From NCBI GenBank assembly GCA_009772895.1, contig WOUP01000022.1:1-49791 (forward strand): DNA of 49,791 nucleotides, written 5' to 3'. Below the pieces are notes generated by a model that was not told the origin of the DNA, ran no database searches, and saw nothing but the letters and a program-made list of their open reading frames with translations. A program made the position numbers and the translations under genes. The DNA comes from Puniceicoccaceae bacterium 5H. GTDB taxonomy: Bacteria; Verrucomicrobiota; Verrucomicrobiia; Opitutales; Oceanipulchritudinaceae. Shown piece by piece: positions 35,669-45,557 of this stretch (its first letter is position 1; the number at the start of each line of letters is the position of its first letter).

Positions 35669-36967
35669 ATGCGATTGCTCGCCCTACTGCTGCTCTGGAG
35701 CAGCGCGCTGGGTCTCTCCGCGCAAACAACGACCGTTCCTACGAAGCCGTTGACGCTCGAAGCGGCGCTGGAACGCGCTTCATCGGCCAACCTCGACCTG
35801 CTGCTGAGCCAGGAAGAAGTCGAACAGGCCAAGGCCACGGTGGGCTCCGCCCGCTCTGCCCTGCTGCCCAACATCACCGGCGAGGCCACTCAATCGCGTA
35901 GTCAGAGCTACTTCAAGCTCAACGACCAGATCCAGGGCAGCGCGATCACCAACAGCTTCAGCGCCCTGCTGCAGGCTCGCCTCGCGGTGTTTGACTACAA
36001 CGCGTGGTCGGACTACAGCAACGCCAAGCTGGGCGTGCGCGTCGCCGAGGCCCAACTCGAAGAGACCGTGCAGGACATCTGGCAGCAGATCGCCCAGACC
36101 TACCTGCTGCACCTGCGCAATCAGCGTCAACTCGACGTGATCGAGGCCGCCATCCAGCGCGACCAGACCCTGCTCGACCAGGCCAAGGAGCGGGTCGACG
36201 CCGGCGTCGCGTCGTCGCTCGATCTCAATCGCGCAGAAGTGCAGCTCGCGACCAGTCAATTTCAGCGCCTTGAACAGCGCAACGCCGCCTACGAAAGCGA
36301 GTTGACGCTCAAGCGGCTGCTCAACCTGCCGCTGGGCCAGCCGGTGGAGCTGGTGGACCCGAAACTGACGGAGGCTCAGCCGGTGAGCTACAACGACACC
36401 GAGATGCAACAGATCCTCGACCAGCGCGCGAGCATGCGCCAGGCCCGCCTGAACATCGAGCGCAGCGAAAACTCCCTGCGCAGCGCCCGCGGCGAACGCA
36501 TCCCGGATGTGACCCTGAGCGGCAACTACGGGACCAGCGGCGACCAGATCGACGACGACAACGAGGTGTGGGCCGTGCAACTGGGCGTCAGCGTGCCGAT
36601 CTGGGAAGGCGGCCGCATCAGCTCTCAGGCCCTGCAAGCGCGTTCGGAGCTGCGCCAGAGCCAGCTGCAAATGCAGCAGACCGCGCAGCAGATCGGCGTC
36701 GACTTCCGCCTCGCAGTCGACCAGCTCAACACTGCCCGCGAACAGGTCCAGATCGCCCGACGCCGGGTCGAGCTGAGCCGCAACGAACTGGACCTCGCCC
36801 GCACCTCCTTTGAAGAAGGCGTGGCCGACAACAGCGAGTTGACCGACGCTCAAGCCAACCTCGCCGACGCCGAAGACCAATTGGTGCAAGCCGAATACAG
36901 CTACAACCTAGCCCGCCTCAACCTCGCCCGCGTGCGCGGCCACGTACAGGAACTGGTCGGCCGCTAG
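35669..36967 (+). CDS. TolC-family outer-membrane efflux protein
   Basis: The 432-residue protein has a signal peptide ([18 protein letters not shown]) and the repeated coiled-coil/beta structure of TolC channels: [20 protein letters not shown], later VEQAQIGV-like helices, [19 protein letters not shown] and [13 protein letters not shown]. Such proteins form trimeric outer-membrane tunnels for type I secretion or drug efflux. No adaptor or inner-membrane pump is next to it, so its partner must be encoded elsewhere. The start at 35669 follows TAAG; the upstream frame is in the divergent nadE promoter region. Confidence 0.87.
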   Translation: MRLLALLLLWSSALGLSAQTTTVPTKPLTLEAALERASSANLDLLLSQEEVEQAKATVGSARSALLPNITGEATQSRSQSYFKLNDQIQGSAITNSFSALLQARLAVFDYNAWSDYSNAKLGVRVAEAQLEETVQDIWQQIAQTYLLHLRNQRQLDVIEAAIQRDQTLLDQAKERVDAGVASSLDLNRAEVQLATSQFQRLEQRNAAYESELTLKRLLNLPLGQPVELVDPKLTEAQPVSYNDTEMQQILDQRASMRQARLNIERSENSLRSARGERIPDVTLSGNYGTSGDQIDDDNEVWAVQLGVSVPIWEGGRISSQALQARSELRQSQLQMQQTAQQIGVDFRLAVDQLNTAREQVQIARRRVELSRNELDLARTSFEEGVADNSELTDAQANLADAEDQLVQAEYSYNLARLNLARVRGHVQELVGR

Positions 36968-37030
36968 CGCGAGCCCTGACGCTGCAATTGACTCGCCCCG
37001 GCGGGCGAACTGCGGCAAGATAGCGCACCT

Positions 37031-37618
37031 ATGGAGTTGATCCTGGCCTCTGGCTCCCCCCGCAGGAGTGAACTGCTCACCCACATGGGCCTGCGCTTTC
37101 GCGTGCAGCCTGCCGACGTCGAAGAGCTGACTGAAGCCGATCCCCAGACGCTGGTGCTGCACAACGCCGCACTCAAGGCCGATGCCGTCAGCCGCCTGAA
37201 CCCCGCCACGCCCGTGCTCGCTGCGGACACCACGGTCGCCCTCGGGGGCCTCGTGCTGAACAAACCGGCCGACCTGGAGGAAGCACGCAGCATGCTCCTG
37301 TTGCTCAGCGGCCAGACGCACGCGGTTTTCACCGGGGTGAGCCTGCGCTGGGCGGAGCAGGATCTGCGGGAAGACTTTGTCGAGACCAGCCACGTGACCT
37401 TTCGCGAGCTGGACGAAGACACCATCACGGCATATTTTAAGCGCGTGGATCCACTGGATAAGGCGGGGGCCTACGGTATTCAGGAAGGCCGTGAATTGAT
37501 CGTCGAAAAGTGGACGGGTTCACTGCACAACATCATCGGCTTGCCCACCGAACGCCTGGAAAACGTCTTGCGTAACCTGAACTGGTTGAACGATCTGCAG
37601 CTTAAACCCGTCTCCTGA
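37031..37618 (+). CDS. maf: Maf-family nucleotide pyrophosphatase
   Basis: This 195-residue Maf protein hydrolyses nucleoside triphosphates, typically dTTP/UTP or modified forms, to monophosphates. It has LASGSPRRSELL at the N-terminus, the catalytic Asp66 in LAADTTV, and DKAGAYGIQE near the C-terminus. The length is normal. It is 63 bases after the TolC gene and 28 bases before the TonB-like gene, so the three may share a transcript. Confidence 0.92.
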   Translation: MELILASGSPRRSELLTHMGLRFRVQPADVEELTEADPQTLVLHNAALKADAVSRLNPATPVLAADTTVALGGLVLNKPADLEEARSMLLLLSGQTHAVFTGVSLRWAEQDLREDFVETSHVTFRELDEDTITAYFKRVDPLDKAGAYGIQEGRELIVEKWTGSLHNIIGLPTERLENVLRNLNWLNDLQLKPVS

Positions 37619-37646
37619 ATAGGTGCCTGCACCGGGCACCCGTCTG

Positions 37647-38936
37647 ATGAGTCGCCCAGATCCCAATCTCGACCGGTGGCGCCCGCCTGGCAGTAGACCC
37701 GCGGAACGTGCCGACGCGCCTGCAAAACCGACACCGCCCCCTGCGCCAGCGCCTGCCCCCGTCATCGTGCGGCGCACGGAAAACTGGGTGGTGCAGCACC
37801 GCAACCGCGACGGCCTCGTCTACGGCCTGCTCATCGCCCTCCTGCTGCACCTGCTGCTGTTCCTGTTTTTCCCGACGGAGCTGGTGATCCCCGAGATCAA
37901 GGAGGAGCCGGTCAAGCAGATCGACATCAACCTGCTGCCCGACGATCCGGCAATCGAACCGGACCAGGAATACGTGGCCTCCAACCCGGAAGCGCCCGAG
38001 CAGCAGCCCGAGCCGACCAACAACATTTCCGAGCGCAACCAGGTGGCCGCCAATCCGGAGCAGCCGGAGGAGCTGAGCGTCGATCACACGCCGGCCAACA
38101 AGGGAGACATGGAGGAGAGCAACCGCCTCGTCCAAGGCGACCCCAACCAGATGAGCGAACTTTCGCGCCAACAGGCCCAGCAACAAGCCCAGGAAATGAG
38201 CGAAGCCACGGCCTCGGAGCAATCGCAGTCACAGGCCGAGGAGCCGCAGGCAGACCAGGGCGACCAGGTGGCCGAGCAAGCGCCTTCCCAGCCGCAGCCG
38301 GACCTCACGCAAGCTCAGCCCCGACCGGAGCAGCCGCCCCGGCCGCCCCAGGAGGGCGAAGACCCGGAGGACCTCGCGAACGAAGGCCCCAATGTCGTGC
38401 GCATCGAGCCGCGCCCAGCCGTGCCGCCCATCCCCGAACAGCCGCGCGTGCAGGAGCAGGGCGCCAGCGGCGCCTCCGGGGCAACTGCGACCGACCCCTC
38501 GGCCGATCAACAGGCCTCGGCCGCGCCCGTCCCGCGCCCTCGCCCCAGCATCAGCCGCGATCGCACCACCGGGCCCCTGAAGAATTCCGCCGCCGGCGTG
38601 CTCATCCAGGGACGCGTCTCCTTCAACGCCGAATACTCGCAATTTGGAGAATACTGGGCCCAGGTGAAGGAAGCCATTTACCTGCGCTGGATCTCCCTGC
38701 TGCGCTCGAGCAAATCGCTCAACTACGGCAGCAATACCCACGTGGAAGTCACCTTCCACATCCAACGCGACGGTGAAATCGTCGACCTCGAGATCAAGGA
38801 ATCCACCGCCGGCAACCTGGAACAGACCTTTGCGGTGGACGCCGTCGAGAGCCCCTCGCCCTTCCGCAAGTGGACCCCCGAAATGATCCTGATCGGCGAC
38901 GACAAGATGGAGTGTTCCGTCACCTTCTACTACTGA
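37647..38936 (+). CDS. TonB/TolA-like inner-membrane protein with a long Pro/Gln/Glu linker
   Basis: The 429-residue protein has a cytoplasmic Pro-rich N-terminus, one membrane helix at about 57-75 (LVYGLLIALLLHLLLFLFF), then a 230-residue periplasmic linker very rich in Gln, Glu and Pro. The C-terminal domain (YWAQVKEAIYLRWISLL, HVEVTFHIQRDGEIVDLEI, FRKWTPEMI) resembles the TonB/TolA fold that contacts outer-membrane proteins. No ExbB/ExbD or TolQ/TolR gene is next to it. An in-frame GTG at 37623 could extend it by eight codons. It overlaps the RCC1 gene tail to tail by seven bases. Confidence 0.77.
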   Translation: MSRPDPNLDRWRPPGSRPAERADAPAKPTPPPAPAPAPVIVRRTENWVVQHRNRDGLVYGLLIALLLHLLLFLFFPTELVIPEIKEEPVKQIDINLLPDDPAIEPDQEYVASNPEAPEQQPEPTNNISERNQVAANPEQPEELSVDHTPANKGDMEESNRLVQGDPNQMSELSRQQAQQQAQEMSEATASEQSQSQAEEPQADQGDQVAEQAPSQPQPDLTQAQPRPEQPPRPPQEGEDPEDLANEGPNVVRIEPRPAVPPIPEQPRVQEQGASGASGATATDPSADQQASAAPVPRPRPSISRDRTTGPLKNSAAGVLIQGRVSFNAEYSQFGEYWAQVKEAIYLRWISLLRSSKSLNYGSNTHVEVTFHIQRDGEIVDLEIKESTAGNLEQTFAVDAVESPSPFRKWTPEMILIGDDKMECSVTFYY

Positions 38937-40837
38937 GGTTGCTGCACCTCCAGGCGCAGGAACATTGCTGCACCGCCGTCCAATCCCAACTCATCGAAGT
39001 CGTATTCGGCATAGGCAGCGGTGCTCAAGTCTCCCCCCAACGGGATTGCCTGTTCGCCACCTCCGAGCGTGCGAACACGCAAGACGTAGCTGGCGCTGTC
39101 CACCAATGGCCCCACCACCACGGTGCCGGCGTCAGGATTCACGTCTACCCCCGGGAAACTGGTCTCATCCTCTGGAGACGTCGTCAGTTGTATTTCCCAA
39201 CCATCGGCGAAACCGTCCCCGTCCGTATCTTCAACCGAATTGATCGGACTGAGATCGCCGTATTGCATACGCTCCAGCGCATCGGCCAGACCGTCGTCAT
39301 CTGTGTCGCTCAACTCAAGGCTGGAGGAGAGAAACAGGCCGTTGTAAAAGCCTAGATCTACCGCAGCCGCGTTTTCGGCAATCCGATGTGTTTCAAGCTC
39401 GAACGTAGCGTCCACCAGACCGCTGCCCGCGGCCCCATCGAGGCTCACACTGTGGGTCCAAAGGGCGCCGTCCTCCGTAATATACGCCAGATTGATGTAG
39501 CAACCGGCAATAGCCTTCACATCCTCCGCCAGCAGGTCTTTCGTGCCGGGCCCGAGCGTCCAGAGCTTGCCATCGGTATCGAGGTAAGCGGTGCCGCCAG
39601 CGGTCATCTCAGCCACGCCTGAAGCGATGAGAACAGGAGTTGGATAGCGCTCTGAGAGGCCGGTTTCATCCGTCGGGGTTTCCGGCCGGTAGGGCTGTCC
39701 CAATTCTCCATTGATGTTATTGCCGGCACCGTAGAGATCTCCCGCCGTCGTCAAGTAGTAGATATACTGGCCTTCCGCCGCGGCCGCGACCACTCCCTGC
39801 GCGATCTCGACCATCGTCGTGCGGTCCTCGAACGTCCCATCGCCGATTTGCCCGTAGCGGTTGGTACCGACGGACCACAGGCTGCCGTCCGTCTTGATCC
39901 ATAGCGCACCTCCAGTGCGTTCCACCACCATTGCGACCTCGGCCGGATAAGCAGCGGCGGTCATAGTCGGGTCACCCGTCAAGCCCGCTCCGAGTTCGTA
40001 ACGGGCGTTACTACCGCGCCCCCACCACCGACCATCGGCAGTGGCATAAATCGCATGATCCCAAATCTGCCCGATCCGGATCACATCATCGTCCACATGG
40101 ACCCACGGCGAGGCATACGATCCGTCTACACTCCCCAGCGCCCCCTCCGCAGCATAGCCGGCCCCCAAAAGAGCGCCCTCGTTGTCGATGTAGAGGCTCA
40201 AGCCATCCCCTGCCGCCAGCTGTACCACGCCCTGCCCGACCACTCGCGGGTAAGGCTGCTCCACGCGCCCGACAGCGCCGATCTGTCCTTCGCTCAGGCC
40301 GCCTAGCCCAAAGGCGACACCCTCGGCGTTGAGGTAGACCGCGTGATACCAGCCGTCAGCCACGTCCACGACTTCGTTGCCGTCCGTGGAGACCGGAACC
40401 GGCAGAGTGCCATCTTCGCCCTCCGGCAGAAGCGTCAGCCCGGGAAGCCCCATACCGTACAGCTTGCCGTCCGTGATCAGCCAGGAACGCGATCCTCCGC
40501 CTCGCACTTCATCGGCCGCATCGACCACCAACGCAGGCTGCTCACGGTCCTCCGTGTCTCCCACCCCCAGCTGGCCATATCGATTGCTGCCGAGAGCGTA
40601 GACGGCGCCACTTTCGGTGTGGTAGAAGACCGAATTGTCCTGCGCCTCAACGTCGTCCACGCCGCTCGCCAGAAGCGTGGGCGTGCTGAAAGAGACGGAT
40701 CCTTCGCTGGACAGCCGAATCTCCCCGAGGATGTAGAGATCGCCTGCGGTGGTCAGCCACAAGCTGGCGGCCTCTGCCGCAGCAAAATCCGTCACGCTAT
40801 CCGCCAGCTGCACGGCCTCTCCCAAAGTAGAACCCAC
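38930..40837 (-). CDS. C-terminal part of a frameshifted RCC1-repeat secreted protein
   Basis: This frame encodes the larger part of a protein interrupted near 40865. It contains many RCC1-type repeats of about 50 residues, each with a GxLxGxGxNxxGQLG pattern (GSNRYGQLGVGDTEDR, GTNRYGQIGDGTFEDR), which fold into beta-propellers. Near the end are two calcium-binding thrombospondin-3-like repeats (DTDDDGLAD and DTDGDGFADGWE), then a beta-sandwich ending LRLEVQQP. Read with the upstream frame after removing one base, the two make a continuous protein of about 913 residues. It probably binds surfaces or ligands outside the cell. It overlaps the TonB-like gene tail to tail. Confidence 0.72.
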   Translation of the reverse strand: MGSTLGEAVQLADSVTDFAAAEAASLWLTTAGDLYILGEIRLSSEGSVSFSTPTLLASGVDDVEAQDNSVFYHTESGAVYALGSNRYGQLGVGDTEDREQPALVVDAADEVRGGGSRSWLITDGKLYGMGLPGLTLLPEGEDGTLPVPVSTDGNEVVDVADGWYHAVYLNAEGVAFGLGGLSEGQIGAVGRVEQPYPRVVGQGVVQLAAGDGLSLYIDNEGALLGAGYAAEGALGSVDGSYASPWVHVDDDVIRIGQIWDHAIYATADGRWWGRGSNARYELGAGLTGDPTMTAAAYPAEVAMVVERTGGALWIKTDGSLWSVGTNRYGQIGDGTFEDRTTMVEIAQGVVAAAAEGQYIYYLTTAGDLYGAGNNINGELGQPYRPETPTDETGLSERYPTPVLIASGVAEMTAGGTAYLDTDGKLWTLGPGTKDLLAEDVKAIAGCYINLAYITEDGALWTHSVSLDGAAGSGLVDATFELETHRIAENAAAVDLGFYNGLFLSSSLELSDTDDDGLADALERMQYGDLSPINSVEDTDGDGFADGWEIQLTTSPEDETSFPGVDVNPDAGTVVVGPLVDSASYVLRVRTLGGGEQAIPLGGDLSTAAYAEYDFDELGLDGGAAMFLRLEVQQPQ

Positions 40838-41672
40838 ATCCCAATCGATCAGGCTTTCGCCCTGCCCCCCCCAGGGAACCGTCTTCGCGCAGGTACAAGA
40901 CGTAATCCGACGCGGCTTCGACGCGGGTAACCCCGTGCGCCATCAGCGTCGGCCCGTCGCCCTCCGGGCCCCAACTTCCAAGTGGAACCCCTACGGTCCA
41001 AAGGCGGCCCTCCTTCACATAAAAGCTGCGATACTGGGTAACGGCCATGTCGGAAACATGCTCGGCCAGCACGATGGGCTGCCCTATGTCGGCCTTGTCG
41101 GCGTTCTCAACCATGCCATCTGGAAGCACATCGAGCAGACTCGACCCCATCGCGAGCAAAGTTCCGTCGTCTCGCAACAATAACGTAGCGGTGGCGGTAG
41201 CCTCAACGTCGATCACGCCACCCGCGATACGCTTCCATTGCGTCGCGTAGCCTGTCGTGCCAGTTCCCAGCTCGCCATACTCGTTGCGGCCAAAACCTGC
41301 CAGGGTATAGCTAACGGGCGCCGATACGTCGACCGTCGCTGAATCGCTCGTGACCGTTTCCGTGTCGTCACTCACCTCGCACCAAAAGGTCGTGTCCGCG
41401 GCCAATGGCGGCGAGACCAGGAGCGGCCCAGTGGCACCCGGGACTGCGGCCGAGGGATTATCGCCCTGTTGCCAATACCATTGATAGGACAACGTGCCAT
41501 CCGTAGCAGTGACAGACAGCACGGCATTTCCTCCATAGGCGGCCGTCGTTGAATCCGGCTGGTCAGTCACTACAGGCTGAGCGGCGAGCGTCGCGGCTAA
41601 ACCGAGAAAAAGAGAGCAAAGCGCCCTCGAAAAGCGGGACGAGCAATACATACAGAGACCCTGCAGCATCAA
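40797..41672 (-). CDS. N-terminal part of a frameshifted RCC1-repeat secreted protein
   Basis: This frame supplies the signal peptide (CSLFLGLAATLAAQ), an Ig-like domain (about 33-120; SYQWYWQQGDNPSAAVPGA, then FWCEVSDDTETVTSDSATV) and the first RCC1 repeats (LAGFGRNEYGELGTGTTG). Coding sense is lost at a run of eight C on the plus strand (40865-40872), after LREDGSLGG. Deleting one base restores GGQGESLIDWDV and joins the downstream frame. The cause may be a sequencing error, a real mutation or slippage. ATG 41672 and 41669 are adjacent start choices. Confidence 0.7.
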   Translation of the reverse strand: MMLQGLCMYCSSRFSRALCSLFLGLAATLAAQPVVTDQPDSTTAAYGGNAVLSVTATDGTLSYQWYWQQGDNPSAAVPGATGPLLVSPPLAADTTFWCEVSDDTETVTSDSATVDVSAPVSYTLAGFGRNEYGELGTGTTGYATQWKRIAGGVIDVEATATATLLLRDDGTLLAMGSSLLDVLPDGMVENADKADIGQPIVLAEHVSDMAVTQYRSFYVKEGRLWTVGVPLGSWGPEGDGPTLMAHGVTRVEAASDYVLYLREDGSLGGAGRKPDRLGCGFYFGRGRAAGG

Positions 41673-41821
41673 ATGCGCCCCTTACCACGTTCACGTCATG
41701 TATCGTAAAGTTTGTCTAAAGAAATACATTAGGCGGTCGGATTTTGACGAAGAGCCCACCTGTTGAACCGCTTGCCATCGCGACTTGGATCTCCAACAAT
41801 GCGAGATCCCGCTTGTCCTGC

Positions 41822-42532
41822 ATGTTTGACCTGAAGAAAACCCTGCTAGCGCTTTTGTTCTCCAGTTCGGAGGCACTGACGATCCGACAAATCCAGAATG
41901 TGGTGCAGCGGTTTCACGAGCAGGCAGAATCCGAACGGGTCGAGGCAGGCGAAGATGCAGCTGAACCGGGCGAGGATGCGGGCCAGAGCGTGTTGCAGGA
42001 TTTACTGGATCAAGTGCCGTCCCTGCTCACGGCGGCACAGATCCGCGAGGCGATGGCCACCGTCAGTGCGGACCTGGAGCAGCGCAAGGAGGTATGGCGG
42101 CTCGTCGAAGCGGTGGAAGGCTACAAACTCGTCATCGCGCCCGAACACGCGGACTGGGTCCGCCTGCTGCGCAACGAGCCGCGCCCGCGTCGCCTCTCCG
42201 CCGCCCAGATGGAGACACTCGCCATCGTGGCCTACCGACAGCCGGTGACGCGCGCCGAGGTGGAGGCCATCCGCGGCGTCTCGAGCGACAACGCCCTCAA
42301 CCGCCTGCAGGAGCGCGGCCTGGTGGAAGTCATCGGGCGGGCAGACTTGCCGGGCCGGCCCATGCAATACGGGACCGCGCGCGCCTTTCTGGAATTTGTG
42401 GGCCTGCGCAGCCTGGACGAGCTCCCGGCCAGCGATGTGCTCTCGCCCCAGCAGATCAACGAATGGATCCGTCGCGCGACCGAGCCTGAAGCGGCACCCA
42501 CGCAGCAGGATCTGGGGCTGGGAGATCAGTAG
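41822..42532 (+). CDS. scpB: Segregation and condensation protein B
   Basis: ScpB forms the SMC-ScpAB condensin complex that compacts and separates chromosomes. The 236-residue protein has the paired winged helices of the family: MFDLKKTLLALLFSSSEALT at the start, then LSAAQMETLAIVAYRQPVTR and VEAIRGVSSDNALNRLQERG. ATG 41822 is the natural start; the open frame extends upstream without homology. scpA is not adjacent. A truncated acetyltransferase gene begins 11 bases downstream. Confidence 0.93.
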   Translation: MFDLKKTLLALLFSSSEALTIRQIQNVVQRFHEQAESERVEAGEDAAEPGEDAGQSVLQDLLDQVPSLLTAAQIREAMATVSADLEQRKEVWRLVEAVEGYKLVIAPEHADWVRLLRNEPRPRRLSAAQMETLAIVAYRQPVTRAEVEAIRGVSSDNALNRLQERGLVEVIGRADLPGRPMQYGTARAFLEFVGLRSLDELPASDVLSPQQINEWIRRATEPEAAPTQQDLGLGDQ

Positions 42533-42543
42533 CGCAGCAGGCC

Positions 42544-42825
42544 ATGACCTTTCGCGAAGCCAACCCTGCCGACGCTACGGCCATTGCAGCGTTGGCCCGC
42601 AAGACTTATGCGGAGACGTTTGGGCACATGGATCCCGACGATCTCGCAGCGGAACTCGAAGCGACCAAATCGACCGCCTACTTCCACCATTCCATGCGCG
42701 AACGCGATACCTTCATCCTGGCTGAGGCCACCGGCCGCCTGACGGGTTATGTCGGCATCGGCAGGTGCCATATCCTGCGGGACGGACGCGTCATCGACGA
42801 AGATCTCGTGATGCTGCGCTCCTAG
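42544..42825 (+). pseudogene. Truncated GNAT-like acetyltransferase
   Basis: The 93-residue product matches the start of a GNAT N-acetyltransferase (MTFREANPADATAIAALARK, later TFILAEATGRLTGYVGIG). It stops before the acetyl-CoA-binding motif A (RxxGxG), so about half of a normal 150-170 residue enzyme is missing. Little room remains before the eno terminator. It may be an inactive remnant or a small protein co-transcribed with scpB. Confidence 0.6.
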
Positions 42826-42841
42826 CCGGCGGCAGAAGCGT

Positions 42842-42874
42842 AAAAAAGCCCCGCACGGCGAAACCGGGCGGGGC
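42842..42874 (-). terminator. Rho-independent terminator of eno
   Basis: Read on the minus strand, the stem GCCCCGCCCGG/CCGTGCGGGGC (42864-42874 with 42848-42858, one mismatch) with loop TTTCG is followed by six T. It ends the eno transcript and overlaps the gap after the truncated acetyltransferase. Confidence 0.85.
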
Positions 42875-42904
42875 ACTGGAAATACGGGGATCGGGCAGAC
42901 GCGC

Positions 42905-44323
<1,419 letters not shown>

Positions 44324-44385
44324 CTAATGCTGTTCCGAAATCTCCGAATGTATCAGTAAAGCTGATGCCGCTCAGCTGACGCCCC

Positions 44386-45423
44386 TCAGCCCTGGCTCCA
44401 GCTGTCACGGCGTCGTAATCCCACCCACAGCATTCCGGCAAGGCCGAAGAGCAGAGCCGAGGCGCCGGCTTCGGGCACGCCAGCCATGGGTGGCGCCAGC
44501 TCGAGCACCGAGGCATAGAGCATCTCCAGTTCGTAGGTCGAATAGGTCCCGCCCCACTCCATGGTGTGGGTCTCCGTGTCCCAGGTGTCGTAGACCTCGA
44601 TCAGCTCGGTTTCTTCGTCGTAGCCGACGCCCAGGATCGTGTGCCCATCCAGCCCAAGCAACACGGGGCGACCCGCGTCGATTTCCGCCTCGTAGTCCAG
44701 CAGCGTAAAGCCACCGCTATAGCCTGCGGCAGCCACCTGGGAGTCGACGTCCATCGTATAGAGGCTGGCGACGCTGTATCCCGCCCACTCAATGTAATCT
44801 TCGAGGCCACACAGGCCGCTATTTGCCTCCAGGCCATAGTCGCGAACGATGTCGGTGGAGAGGGCCCGACCATCGTGAAACGAATAGAACAGGGTTTCTC
44901 CATTTACAGCGCCGGCACTGTCCTGGCTGGTGTGCATGAAGTCGGCGAGGCAGTCGAAGCTGCGCGTCGTGGCCAGATCGTCGCCGGATTCGTCGTAGCC
45001 AAAACCGATGTCGCCACTGGTATTGTAGCCGTAGGTCGTCGCATTGTAGAAATCGCGTTGGTGCCCTTCGCTGGCAATCGCCCGGCGCAAGATCGCACTG
45101 TCTGCCGACCACTGGCCCGAGACGCCGACCTCGGCCACGCCCCCGGGGATGAGGTTGGCGTAGGCATAGCCGTTGTAGCCGTTGCGGTCGTAGTAGCCCA
45201 GCAACATGCCCGCAGAGGTCGGCGCGCAGCCATACCACCAGTCGGTGGACGCGGTATTTCCCAGCGAGCCGCCGGTCCGGTAAGTTTGCACATCCCCGGT
45301 CCACGACGCGTCGGCCAGATAGGCGTAGGATGCGCAGGCGGAAGACACCAGTGAGAGCATGAAGCCACCGGCGAGCTGGGCCGCACGACCGCGTCGCAAG
45401 AGAAAACAGGGGAGGAGTCGCAT
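44386..45423 (-). CDS. Secreted C39-like cysteine peptidase with PEP-CTERM-like tail, copy A
   Basis: The 345-residue protein has a signal peptide and a papain-like C39-type core. The probable nucleophile Cys66 lies in DWWYGCAPTSAGMLLGYYDRN, the catalytic His261 in GRPVLLGLDGHTILGVGYD, with an acidic residue near 279 (VYDTWD). The C-terminus is VPEAG (316-320), a hydrophobic helix, and RRR (337-339), a PEP-CTERM-like sorting signal used by exosortases in Gram-negative bacteria. A close paralogue of identical length lies directly upstream. The upstream 52-bp block is shared with copy B. The substrate is unknown. Confidence 0.75.
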   Translation of the reverse strand: MRLLPCFLLRRGRAAQLAGGFMLSLVSSACASYAYLADASWTGDVQTYRTGGSLGNTASTDWWYGCAPTSAGMLLGYYDRNGYNGYAYANLIPGGVAEVGVSGQWSADSAILRRAIASEGHQRDFYNATTYGYNTSGDIGFGYDESGDDLATTRSFDCLADFMHTSQDSAGAVNGETLFYSFHDGRALSTDIVRDYGLEANSGLCGLEDYIEWAGYSVASLYTMDVDSQVAAAGYSGGFTLLDYEAEIDAGRPVLLGLDGHTILGVGYDEETELIEVYDTWDTETHTMEWGGTYSTYELEMLYASVLELAPPMAGVPEAGASALLFGLAGMLWVGLRRRDSWSQG

Positions 45424-45471
45424 GGCTCCTCAACTCGGTCCCGCTGCCGCCCCCTTTAGGGGACTCACAAC

Positions 45472-45523
45472 ATATAAGCCCTTGAAGTCCAGTTAGTCCT
45501 GAAGGTGATCACCCAAATTAGCG
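45472..45523 (-). promoter_or_regulatory. Duplicated 52-bp upstream element, copy A
   Basis: This block upstream of copy A matches 46645-46696 at 43 of 52 positions by eye. It includes CCAGTTAGTCC and the perfect palindrome GGTGATCACC (45504-45513), and a TTATAT-like -10 lies at its gene-proximal end. The far end keeps TTAGCG, matching the stop region of the 198-residue gene, which suggests the duplication carried part of that gene. Confidence 0.5.
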
Positions 45524-45557
45524 CCCGTCGCCATTCCCAATGGCCGGGAGCACACCA

